Assembly (NCBI GenBank): GCA_025350445.1 | Contig: JANXXV010000988.1 | Span: 1-5,908, forward strand | Source: Bryobacteraceae bacterium | Lineage (GTDB): Bacteria; Acidobacteriota; Terriglobia; Bryobacterales; Bryobacteraceae | Length of the DNA stretch: 5,908 nucleotides | Direction: 5' to 3' | Shown: positions 1 to 5,247 of the stretch, in pieces | Position numbering within the stretch: position 1 is the stretch's first letter | Layout of the letters: each line of letters begins with the position of its first letter | Position numbers and translations under genes: made by a program | The notes under the pieces: model-generated | Seen by the model: the letters and a program-made list of their open reading frames with translations, nothing else | What the model was told of the DNA's origin: nothing | The model's database searches: none

Positions 1-1
1 T

Positions 2-286
2 TCGCGGCTGCTTTCCCCGCGGGAAGCAGCCCGGCTCATGGGCTTACGAGATTCGTTTCACTTGCCAGGCACCTATAACGAAACCTATAAAGCGATGGGT
101 GACGGGGTAGCGGCGACGGTTGTAACAGCTCTCAACGAACAGGTGCTTCTTCCAATCGTTCAGGCAGTCCGAACCTCGCGCCGGGCGAAGCGCTCGACGG
201 GGAATCATAAGAAACACTCCGATGACTTCCGCTCTCGAGCGGAATCGCGCGCTGCTCTGTGGGTGGGTTCGTCACCTTCGACGTAG
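2..286 (+). CDS. C5-cytosine DNA methyltransferase, C-terminal fragment (5' end outside the window)
   Basis: This is the last 94 codons of a protein that begins left of the window. Seen: reading from base 2, residues 2-19 (RLLSPREAARLMGLRDSF) match motif IX and its extension in C5-cytosine methyltransferases. Residues 21-35 (LPGTYNETYKAMGDG) followed by VAATVVTALNEQVL match motif X, which helps form the AdoMet pocket. Known: such enzymes transfer a methyl group from AdoMet to carbon 5 of cytosine in a short DNA target. The catalytic Pro-Cys motif, AdoMet motif I and the target-recognition domain all lie upstream, so specificity cannot be told. A basic tail of about 40 residues follows motif X and ends at TAG 284-286. 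The next gene is vsr, a classic partner of cytosine methyltransferases, and a convergent GIY-YIG nuclease follows. Inferred: the modification subunit of a type II restriction-modification system. An orphan Dcm-like enzyme is the alternative. Confidence 0.88.
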   Translation, partial: SRLLSPREAARLMGLRDSFHLPGTYNETYKAMGDGVAATVVTALNEQVLLPIVQAVRTSRRAKRSTGNHKKHSDDFRSRAESRAALWVGSSPST

Positions 287-289
287 GAG
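285..289 (+). promoter_or_regulatory. Ribosome binding site of vsr, overlapping the methyltransferase stop codon
   Basis: AGGAG lies 7 nt before the ATG at 297 and shares two bases with the TAG at 284-286. This placement decides the vsr start: the longer reading frame from 222 would initiate inside methyltransferase coding sequence and add 25 residues unlike any Vsr N-terminus. It suggests the two proteins are made by coupled translation from one mRNA. Confidence 0.7.
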
Positions 290-296
290 CCATCAC

Positions 297-683
297 ATGA
301 CTCGTAGTGAAGTGATGGCGCGAGTCCGCTCGAAGAACACTGGGCCGGAATTGACCGTGAGGCGGGTAATCCATGCAGCGGGATTCCGCTATCGTCTTCA
401 TGGAAAGGACCTCGCTGGTTGTCCTGATTTAGTCTTCCCAAGAACTTCCGTTGTAGTTTTCGTCAATGGCTGCTTCTGGCACGGGCACAATTGTAAAGAC
501 GGTACCCGGCCATCATCCAACACTGACTACTGGAACACCAAGATCAGCCGGAATACCGCCCGCGATAGGCGAAACGTTCTGACCCTCCGCCGTCAAGGTT
601 GGAGGGTGGTCGTAATATGGACTTGCCGGCTAGAACGCGGAATTAAGCGTCTTCTAGGGTCACTCCGGGAACGGAGCCAATGA
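297..683 (+). CDS. vsr: Very short patch repair (Vsr) mismatch endonuclease
   Basis: A 128-aa protein. Known: Vsr nicks DNA 5' of the T in T:G mismatches that arise when 5-methylcytosine deaminates inside a methyltransferase target, protecting the genome from the mutagenic effect of its own cytosine methylation. Seen: the N-terminal RSKNTGPE block (residues 11-18), RYRLHGKDLAGCPDLVFP (31-48) with the catalytic Asp at 44, VFVNGCFWHGHNC (54-66), the W79-to-D90 helix with N86 and D90, and GWRVVVIWTC (101-110). The zinc ligands of E. coli Vsr (two Cys and a His in the GCFWHGHNC block plus the Cys after IWT) are all kept as C59, H64, C66 and C110. Asn57 occupies the place of E. coli His64. The chosen start follows the AGGAG at 285-289. 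It lies 10 nt after the methyltransferase gene, and its last 41 bp overlap the convergent nuclease gene. Confidence 0.92.
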   Translation: MTRSEVMARVRSKNTGPELTVRRVIHAAGFRYRLHGKDLAGCPDLVFPRTSVVVFVNGCFWHGHNCKDGTRPSSNTDYWNTKISRNTARDRRNVLTLRRQGWRVVVIWTCRLERGIKRLLGSLRERSQ

Positions 684-1224
684 AGTGCTGATGGTAGCGG
701 CTCAGCCGGTCAAAGTGGGCCGATAGTGAACGCCGAAGTTCGGGGCTGTCCTTCACGTTGAGGATGTGATCGACAAGTTGAAAATAGAACTGGCTCTGAC
801 GCGGAAGTCGGCGGCTGGGATTGCGCCGAATATCGATTTCTTCGTCAGGCATAATTTGAATGCGCGCCTTCTCAGGCGAAGGAAACGGAAGGGCTTCTGG
901 ATTCGCCGGAATCGTCCCGTTCATCAACCTGCTTCGGGTGTTGAATTGATGGAAAAGGAATGCTTCGAGGGAATTGATGGTGTTCTGGCTCTCGCAGGGC
1001 CACGCCCACACATAGGCGATCTCCCACACGTCAACCTGACGGTTTGCAATGATGTCGCTGCGGGCGCTGGTGAGGTGTCGGCGGACGCGCTTGCGAATTC
1101 CATCTACCGACTGCCCTACATAAATCGGTACCTCGTCCAAATCGCAAAGGGCGTAAACGCCGATAGCGGCGGGAAGCGATGAAGCTTGCTGAGCCCGGTA
1201 TTGCTGGATCGGCGGTATCGGCAT
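643..1224 (-). CDS. GIY-YIG nuclease, probable type II restriction endonuclease
   Basis: A 193-aa protein read right to left. Seen: a GIY-YIG nuclease core in residues about 20-102. G22-V23-Y24 is the GIY element, Y35-V36-G37 the YIG element, IRKRVRRHL (43-51) gives the conserved Arg and His (R46, H50), Glu87 in SLEAFLF is the metal-binding acid, and Asn95 or Asn102 is the closing Asn. All expected catalytic residues are present. Known: the fold occurs in UvrC, homing endonucleases and restriction enzymes such as Eco29kI and Cfr42I. Residues 103-193 form a basic, helix-prone extension I do not recognise, possibly for target recognition. Position next to a cytosine methyltransferase and vsr supports a restriction role; this is inference. 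Its order differs from a simple R-M operon because it converges on vsr and needs its own promoter. The reading frame closes at TAG 1267-1269 (minus strand) with no other ATG, so ATG 1222-1224 is the start. There is no well-spaced SD. Confidence 0.8.
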   Translation of the reverse strand: MPIPPIQQYRAQQASSLPAAIGVYALCDLDEVPIYVGQSVDGIRKRVRRHLTSARSDIIANRQVDVWEIAYVWAWPCESQNTINSLEAFLFHQFNTRSRLMNGTIPANPEALPFPSPEKARIQIMPDEEIDIRRNPSRRLPRQSQFYFQLVDHILNVKDSPELRRSLSAHFDRLSRYHQHFIGSVPGVTLEDA

Positions 1225-1754
1225 CCTATATGAATTTGCAGAATACCACGCGGTCTGGATGCCTTGCTAACACCGTCAGGACCGACACGACGTAAGGCCA
1301 AAAGCTCCGAAATCGTTCTTAGTCCTTTTCCGGCAGAGAAAAAGGCAACCTGAGAAGCCCTCGAATCGCCGGGATCTTAATTGAACCTTCTGGAGCGCCC
1401 GCCTGGACCGAACCGGCGACATGCCGACTACAAATGACCGGACGCGCCGGAAACTGGAAAGTTGTAGGCTCCGAATAATCGGTCTATTTCCTCGAAAGCC
1501 AACCATTACCGCAAGCGGGGCCTCTACTCAATCGAATATCCCAATGCGTGGAGCTCCAGCTATCCGCGGACATCATCTTCGTTTCTTGAGCCCGTTCCGC
1601 CTCATCATTCCCAGTCGCTGCTGATTCCATGGTTTATTGTCCGGTTGAAAGTTGGCATCTCTATGCGCTGACATGAGACTTCGAACTGTTAGACTAGTTA
1701 ACCGTGACGGCCTTTGCGCCGGACGGAAGTCGACCTGGTTTAATTTAGGAAGGA
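1225..1754. other. 530-bp intergenic stretch without a convincing gene
   Basis: Neither strand carries an open frame with recognisable protein character; the frames present are short and rich in Arg, Ser and Pro without family motifs. The stretch holds the upstream region of the minus-strand GIY-YIG nuclease on its left and a possible promoter for the glycosyltransferase on its right (1668-1695). I see no tRNA cloverleaf, long repeat or clear intrinsic terminator. It probably marks one boundary of the restriction-modification cluster, but no attachment-site or target-duplication pair is visible. Confidence 0.5.
1668..1695 (+). promoter_or_regulatory. Possible sigma-70-type promoter for the glycosyltransferase gene
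   Basis: CTGACA at 1668-1673 (5 of 6 to the -35 consensus) and TAGACT at 1690-1695 (4 of 6 to the -10 consensus) are separated by 16 bp. A start point near 1702 would give a leader of about 50 nt before the ATG at 1755. This comes from inspection only; such matches occur by chance. Confidence 0.35.
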
Positions 1755-2624
1755 ATGGAAGAAACCCCAACTAGTCCGCGCGTAACGGCGTTGATTGTCT
1801 CGCGCAACTCGGCCGATGGGCTCCGTCGCTGCTTGGCTGCCCTTCAAACCGTAATCGCGCGGGAGACGCTGGAAATCGTAGTGGTGGATAACGGCTCGCA
1901 GGACGGCAGCCAGACGATGGATTCCGAGTTTCCCGACATCCACATGATGCGGCTGCCGAAGAACTTTGGAACCACTAAGGCGCTGAATGCCGGTATCCGT
2001 ACGGCGCGCGGTGAATACGTCCTGCTGCTTCCCGCCGGCGTGGAGGTGAAGCCGGATACGATCGAGATCCTGGTGGCGCGGTTGGAATCGCACGAAGATG
2101 TAGGGGCGGTTTGCGCCTACACCGGGCACTCGTATCCCTCGCCCTCAAAGCAAACACTCGCGGAATTCTGGAAGTCTGGAGAATTTCCCGGAGCTAAACC
2201 GGTGGACCCCTCGGCCGATTCGGTGGCGGTCGATTTCGTGATCGGCGCCCCGATGCTGGTGCGGCGTTCCCTGCTGATTGGCATGAATTACTTCGATGCA
2301 CAGTTCGGCGAGTTTGGCCCGGATGCCGAACTTTGTTTCCGAATCCGCAACGGCGGCAAGAAAATCCTGGTTATCCCTCCGGCTCAGGTAATTCGCCCGT
2401 CCAAGGTCGAACTGGAAGATGGGCCGCTCGATTCGGTCGACCGGGCTCTGGGCGGAGCGATTTACCTGGGAAAGCGAGAAGGGTTTGGCGCGGCACTGAG
2501 TTTCCGGATAGCGGCGATTTTCCATGTCCTGGGCCGGATTCTGACGTTTCAGAGCGTGGGGTACGATTTTCAGCGTCTGGTGGCGCTGGTTAGCGGGCAG
2601 AAGATCGACGGAACGCACATTTAA
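1755..2624 (+). CDS. Family-2 (GT-A fold) glycosyltransferase with altered active-site motifs
   Basis: A 289-aa protein. Seen: VTALIVSRNSADGLRRCLAAL (10-30) and EIVVVDNGSQDGS (40-52, nucleotide-sugar-binding Asp45), NFGTTKALNAGIRTARGEY (70-88), then VIGAPMLVRRSLL (162-174) and FGPDAELCFRIRNGG (187-201). These are the ordered blocks of rhamnosyl- and related GT2 transferases that add sugars to O-antigen or exopolysaccharide. The end has a hydrophobic, possibly membrane-associating helix (about 250-265) and a SGQKIDGTHI finish. Odd: where the family reads LLLNPDTE, this protein reads LLLPAGVE (90-97), losing the metal-binding Asp; the late His that usually follows the P-x-A-x-V strand is Arg214. 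Activity is therefore in doubt, though the fold looks intact. The gene stands alone between two spacers, so the acceptor is unknown. The start is chosen by AGGAAGGA directly before the ATG and by the usual short lead into the first beta strand. Confidence 0.82.
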   Translation: MEETPTSPRVTALIVSRNSADGLRRCLAALQTVIARETLEIVVVDNGSQDGSQTMDSEFPDIHMMRLPKNFGTTKALNAGIRTARGEYVLLLPAGVEVKPDTIEILVARLESHEDVGAVCAYTGHSYPSPSKQTLAEFWKSGEFPGAKPVDPSADSVAVDFVIGAPMLVRRSLLIGMNYFDAQFGEFGPDAELCFRIRNGGKKILVIPPAQVIRPSKVELEDGPLDSVDRALGGAIYLGKREGFGAALSFRIAAIFHVLGRILTFQSVGYDFQRLVALVSGQKIDGTHI

Positions 2625-2656
2625 GGTTTAGACCTGAGTGCGTTTGTAACTTTTTT
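2612..2656 (+). terminator. Probable intrinsic terminator after the glycosyltransferase gene
   Basis: AACGCAC (2612-2618) pairs perfectly with GTGCGTT (2638-2644), and an inner AGGT/ACCT stem (2624-2627 with 2632-2635) fills the loop. Six Ts follow at 2651-2656. The left arm lies inside the last codons of the gene and the stop TAA is in the loop. The 6-nt gap before the T run makes it less than ideal. Confidence 0.5.
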
Positions 2657-2668
2657 GCCTTTGACCCT

Positions 2669-2682
2669 ACATAGATCTATGT
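2669..2682. promoter_or_regulatory. Perfect 14-bp palindrome, possible operator
   Basis: ACATAGATCTATGT reads the same on both strands. It lies 32 bp before the ATG at 2715, in the only spacer between the terminator and the next gene. It is preceded by TTGACC (2661-2666) and followed by GATATA (2691-2696). These two are 24 bp apart, too far for a normal promoter, so the promoter position is unsure. A dimeric repressor or activator site is the simplest reading, but none is identified. Confidence 0.35.
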
Positions 2683-2714
2683 TTCGAGACGATATAGCCT
2701 TAGGATAGAACCCT

Positions 2715-3182
2715 ATGGACCAGTTTCTGTGGATTTTGCTACCTGTGCTGGTTGCGGCCGGCACGGCCATCTTAGTTTACTTCTTGATGGAAGCACGCGC
2801 GGAAGTCTCCATTGCCAAGGAGCGCGAAAACCTGGCGGCGGCGAAGGCGCTTTTGGCCGCGCATGAGACGGGGCTTGAAGACAAGATCAAAGCCGCCGAA
2901 GAGACCGCCCACCGCAAGGCATTCGACCAGTTCCTGATGGATTTTCGCGTCGAAGAACGCCACTATATGCGCGAGAGCAAGTCGCATTTCCTCAACCGTA
3001 AGTCTATGGTAATGCAAGAGCGGCTTTATTTCCGCAACATCCCTCTTTCCAACTGGGTAGAGCACGAAATGGCGCTTGAGGAAGGCAGCGGGATGAAGCT
3101 GAACTCGGCCGAGGCTTCGGTGTTCAGCGCGCGCGCGCTTTCCGATCAAAGCAAACACGCTCCAAAATTCCTGCCACAATAA
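2715..3182 (+). CDS. Small membrane-anchored coiled-coil protein of unknown function
   Basis: I do not recognise a named family for this 155-aa protein. Seen: a short N-terminus (MDQF), one hydrophobic segment at residues about 5-25 (WILLPVLVAAGTAILVYFLM), then a charged Ala/Glu/Lys-rich helix (27-70) with heptad-like spacing suggesting a coiled coil. A more distinctive block follows at 71-122, with FRVEERHYMRES, the aromatic RLYFRNIPLSNWVEHEM and many conserved-looking charged residues. The tail (123-155) is polar and probably unstructured. There are no Cys residues and no enzyme motif. The topology after the anchor is uncertain; lack of a signal cleavage site suggests a bitopic inner-membrane protein. 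AGGA at 2702-2705 lies 9 nt before the ATG. It precedes the sigma-factor operon on the same strand by 46 bp and could be co-transcribed with it, but a hairpin lies between. Confidence 0.75.
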   Translation: MDQFLWILLPVLVAAGTAILVYFLMEARAEVSIAKERENLAAAKALLAAHETGLEDKIKAAEETAHRKAFDQFLMDFRVEERHYMRESKSHFLNRKSMVMQERLYFRNIPLSNWVEHEMALEEGSGMKLNSAEASVFSARALSDQSKHAPKFLPQ

Positions 3183-3195
3183 TTCTGCCCGCTTG

Positions 3196-3228
3196 TAAAC
3201 CAAGGCGGAGGACCCTCGTCTTGGTTTA
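3196..3228 (+). promoter_or_regulatory. Stem-loop with an SD-like loop immediately before the sigma-factor start
   Basis: TAAACCAAG (3196-3204) and CTTGGTTTA (3220-3228) form a perfect 9-bp stem. The loop holds GGAGGA (3207-3212), which could also pair partly with CCTC (3214-3217). The 3' arm ends at the base before the GTG at 3229. GGAGGA is 16 nt from that GTG in linear sequence, but the folded stem would bring it close. It could control translation of the sigma gene. No T run follows, so a terminator is less likely. Confidence 0.4.
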
Positions 3229-3816
3229 GTGATGGGAGCAATGGTAGACCCGATCACCGGCGAACATGCACGGCTGACATCGCTGCATGAATTCAGCACG
3301 TGGATGGAATCCGAACAGCGGCGGGTCTATCTGCTCTGTCTGCGGCTGCTGCGGGACGAGGACGAAGCCAATTCCGCCACCCAGGACGCGTTTTTCAAGG
3401 CATATCGGGCCATCGGGAAGACCGAATTTGCCGCGGTTGACGACGCCACGCGCTGGATAACCCGCATCGCGGTGAATACGTGCCTGGACCGGCTACGTTC
3501 CAAGCGCTGGCAATTCTGGCGAAAAAGGCCGGCTAAAGAAACCGAAGAGACGATTTTGAATCTTGCGGCGTCAACGGATCCAGGTGCGCTGGACCGGATT
3601 TGCGCGCAGGAGATTGAGCGCAGGCTGGCGATTGCGGTGCGGAAGCTGTCTCTGCGGCAGCGGGCGGTTTTCACTTTGCGCCACTACGAGGACAAGAGCC
3701 TGGAAGAGATCGCCCGGACTTTGGATTTAGATGTGGGAAGTGTGAAGTCGCACCTGTCCAGGGCGCTGGTGAAGATGCGCTGCGAACTGAAGGATTTGTA
3801 CGGGAATCGAATATGA
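3229..3816 (+). CDS. ECF-type RNA polymerase sigma factor
   Basis: A 195-aa protein that directs RNA polymerase to a stress regulon. Seen: sigma region 2 at residues about 20-95, with QRRVYLLCLRLLRDEDEA (30-47), TQDAFFKAYRAI (51-62) and the -10-binding helix RWITRIAVNTCLDRLRSKR (75-93). A charged linker with WQFWRKRP follows, then region 4 at about 125-190 with LSLRQRAVFTLRHYEDKSL (140-158) and the -35-recognising helix-turn-helix EEIARTLDLDVGSVKSHLSR (159-178). There is no region 1 or 3, as expected for group 4, and no C-terminal extension. The stop overlaps the next start in ATGA, so the anti-sigma factor is translationally coupled. The start is ambiguous: GTG 3229, ATG 3232 and ATG 3241 are in frame and none has a well-spaced SD. 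The longest is given; the choice changes only up to four residues. Confidence 0.9.
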   Translation: MMGAMVDPITGEHARLTSLHEFSTWMESEQRRVYLLCLRLLRDEDEANSATQDAFFKAYRAIGKTEFAAVDDATRWITRIAVNTCLDRLRSKRWQFWRKRPAKETEETILNLAASTDPGALDRICAQEIERRLAIAVRKLSLRQRAVFTLRHYEDKSLEEIARTLDLDVGSVKSHLSRALVKMRCELKDLYGNRI

Positions 3817-4283
3817 GCGGCAAACATTGGAGTGACGACGAACTGTTGGACCGGTTGTATGGAGTGGGTCCGGATGACGACCACCTCAGCTTCTGCGCCG
3901 AATGCGAAGGGCGATTGCAGGAACTGGCTGCCCGGCGGAGTGCGGTGGTTTTGAACGGAGAATCGGCAGTGGATGCGGGCGTGGATGCGGCACTCTTATT
4001 GCGGCAACGGGCGGCGGTGATGGACCGCATTGAGAAATCCGCTGGTTCTTTCATTTCCTGGCGGGCCGTGACCGCTTTCGCGGGCGCGACGGCGATGATT
4101 TTGGGGTTCGCCATCTATCAGCCGCAGCGGACAAAACCGGCGTTTCAACAGCCGGCTACGCAGAGTGTGGCGCGGACGGCGAGTTCAGATACGCAATTTT
4201 TCTCCGAGATTTATTCAGCAGTGGAACAGACCGAACCGCGCGCGGTAAAGCCGATGCGGCGGCTTTTTGAGGAGCGTCCATGA
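3813..4283 (+). CDS. Zinc-motif transmembrane anti-sigma factor
   Basis: A 156-aa partner of the sigma factor, whose gene it overlaps by 4 bp (ATGA). Seen: His24, Cys28 and Cys31 in HLSFCAEC give the H-x3-C-x2-C signature of zinc-containing anti-sigma domains. A helix-prone region follows (32-76). One membrane span lies at about 83-102 (WRAVTAFAGATAMILGFAIY), and a roughly 54-residue outer tail follows, with a Gln/Pro/Ala-rich linker and a final FFSEIYSAVEQTEPRAVKPM (129-148) plus LFEE that looks like a folded contact motif. Known: such proteins hold their sigma factor at the membrane through the cytoplasmic domain and release it by proteolysis or zinc/thiol change. Inferred: the outer tail meets the secreted helical protein encoded next, whose gene again overlaps by ATGA. 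The family is divergent, so a sequence search may show only weak similarity. Confidence 0.8.
   Translation: MSGKHWSDDELLDRLYGVGPDDDHLSFCAECEGRLQELAARRSAVVLNGESAVDAGVDAALLLRQRAAVMDRIEKSAGSFISWRAVTAFAGATAMILGFAIYQPQRTKPAFQQPATQSVARTASSDTQFFSEIYSAVEQTEPRAVKPMRRLFEERP
4269..4274 (+). promoter_or_regulatory. Strong ribosome binding site of the Spy-like gene, inside the anti-sigma gene
   Basis: GAGGAG lies 5 nt before the ATG at 4280 and within the last codons of the anti-sigma gene. It fixes the start and suggests the secreted protein can be translated more strongly than the two genes before it. Confidence 0.6.
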
Positions 4284-4807
4284 AGAAACTAGCGGCACTC
4301 CTGACCCTGACGGCGGCTTTGGCCTTCGCGCAGCCGCCAGCCCCACGCGGCTTCTTTGCGTGGTGGGATTCGCCAATCTCCCGCGATCTGAACCTGAAAG
4401 AAGAACAGAACCGGCAGATTCGGGAAGTGGTGCGCAGCTACCGGAATAAGTTAATCGATCAACGTTCGGCCATGGATAAGGCGGAGGGCGATTTTGAAGA
4501 CGTGTTCAACGACGAAAAGCTGGATCAACGCAAGGCGGACGATGCGGTGGAACGCTTGGCCACGGCGCGCGCGGATATGAGCCGGACCATGTCGCGGATG
4601 ACCTTAAAGTTACGGACGATTTTGACCACCGAGCAATGGCATGAGCTGCAGAAGCGCATGCCGAAGGGGCCTGCTCCGGCAATGAACGGCCCGGGACCGG
4701 TCGGACGTGGGGACGGACCACCTCCAGGCGACCGGCCGCGGAGAGACCAGGGCCGGCCCGGTGGGCAAGGTCGGCAGCCACCTCCGCCCCCACCCGCCGA
4801 GGACTAG
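4280..4807 (+). CDS. Secreted Spy/CpxP/CnrX-like helical protein with a Pro/Gly/Arg-rich tail
   Basis: A 175-aa exported protein. Seen: a signal peptide (MKKLAALLTLTAALAFAQ, cleavage probably after Ala17) and a helical region at about 33-127. That region has LNLKEEQNRQIREVV (37-51) and LRTILTTEQWHELQKRM (111-127), corresponding to the two LTxxQ-like helices of the Spy/CpxP superfamily. A long charged middle helix (52-110) completes the hairpin fold. Known: relatives act as periplasmic chaperones (Spy), stress adaptors (CpxP) or metal sensors (CnrX, the Metal_resist family). The last 48 residues are almost only Pro, Gly, Arg, Asp and Gln, ending PPPPPPAED, and are surely disordered. No clear Cys or His cluster for metal is visible; His121 is the only His. 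As third gene of the sigma/anti-sigma operon, with ATGA overlap, it is most likely the sensor or feedback partner of the anti-sigma factor. The precise signal is unknown. Confidence 0.78.
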   Translation: MKKLAALLTLTAALAFAQPPAPRGFFAWWDSPISRDLNLKEEQNRQIREVVRSYRNKLIDQRSAMDKAEGDFEDVFNDEKLDQRKADDAVERLATARADMSRTMSRMTLKLRTILTTEQWHELQKRMPKGPAPAMNGPGPVGRGDGPPPGDRPRRDQGRPGGQGRQPPPPPPAED

Positions 4808-4957
4808 TGAGTGTCCCGCGTAATAGGTGACAAACCGCGTGGGGTGGTCCCTCTGGAATTCGAACGGGTTTGAGCCAAGGCGTCCGCCTCCCCTGGGGAA
4901 CTAGTGAAGTGTCTTCAAAATAACTGGACGGCGGACCCCTGCCAGCTTCCGGGAACA

Positions 4958-4978
4958 CATCCGCCAACCGGGCGGATG
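4958..4978. repeat. Perfect 8-bp inverted repeat (hairpin)
   Basis: CATCCGCC (4958-4965) pairs with GGCGGATG (4971-4978) across a 5-nt loop. It continues directly into the palindrome GGCTCCGGAGCC (4978-4989). It lies 150 bp after the sigma operon with no T run, so it is more likely a repeat element or structural RNA fragment than an intrinsic terminator. Confidence 0.5.
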
Positions 4979-5103
4979 GCTCCGGAGCCCGAGTGCCAGG
5001 CCAATTTGCGAACACTCTACACTAGAGCGCGTCCCACGACGTTGTTCGTCAATAAACATAGGGGTCCGGAACGCCATCATGCCTCCCCTTAATTGCCCGG
5101 CTT

Positions 5104-5128
5104 GGCCAATTCGGGCCAATTCGGCCAA
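5104..5128. repeat. 10-bp tandem repeat, two and a half copies
   Basis: GGCCAATTCG occurs at 5104-5113 and again at 5114-5123, followed by a partial copy GCCAA (5124-5128). The first copy starts inside the palindrome TTGGCCAA (5102-5109). One helical turn per repeat would place protein contacts on one face of DNA, but it may equally be slippage. Confidence 0.55.
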
Positions 5129-5247
5129 ACATAATTTCTCACAACCTTCAAGTAGTACATGAGATTCGGCCTCGGAGAGGCTCCCGCCCGTTCGTAACCC
5201 CTGTCTTGTCAATAGGGGAAATTTGGGTTTCGAAAAAACCGGGAAAC

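Noticed and set aside
222..296. Extended N-terminus for Vsr from the ATG at 222
   Set aside because: It would lie inside the methyltransferase coding sequence, lacks an SD and adds residues unlike Vsr; AGGAG at 285-289 fits the ATG at 297.
766..1182. 138-codon open frame on the plus strand
   Set aside because: It lies fully antisense to the GIY-YIG gene, which has the family motifs; the plus-strand product shows none.
1276..1624. Short open frames on both strands in the 530-bp spacer
   Set aside because: They encode Arg/Ser-rich peptides with no motif and no good SD, typical of GC-rich noncoding DNA.
1740..2618. Minus-strand open frames opposite the glycosyltransferase
   Set aside because: They are shadows of a gene with clear GT2 motifs; high GC makes such frames common.
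3196..3228. Intrinsic terminator after the 155-aa gene
   Set aside because: The stem is good but no T run follows it; the sigma start codon does, so a regulatory hairpin fits better.
17..4741. CCGCGG sites (17-22, 1564-1569, 4736-4741) as the target of the restriction system
   Set aside because: Eco29kI and Cfr42I cut CCGCGG, but the nuclease here is not close enough to transfer specificity, and three sites in GC-rich DNA mean little.
4506..5015. 169-codon minus-strand frame across the end of the Spy-like gene
   Set aside because: It is antisense to the Pro/Gly-rich tail and has no recognisable domain.
4901..5212. 103-codon minus-strand frame in the spacer
   Set aside because: It is interrupted by hairpins and palindromes, and the product has no family resemblance or clear start signal.
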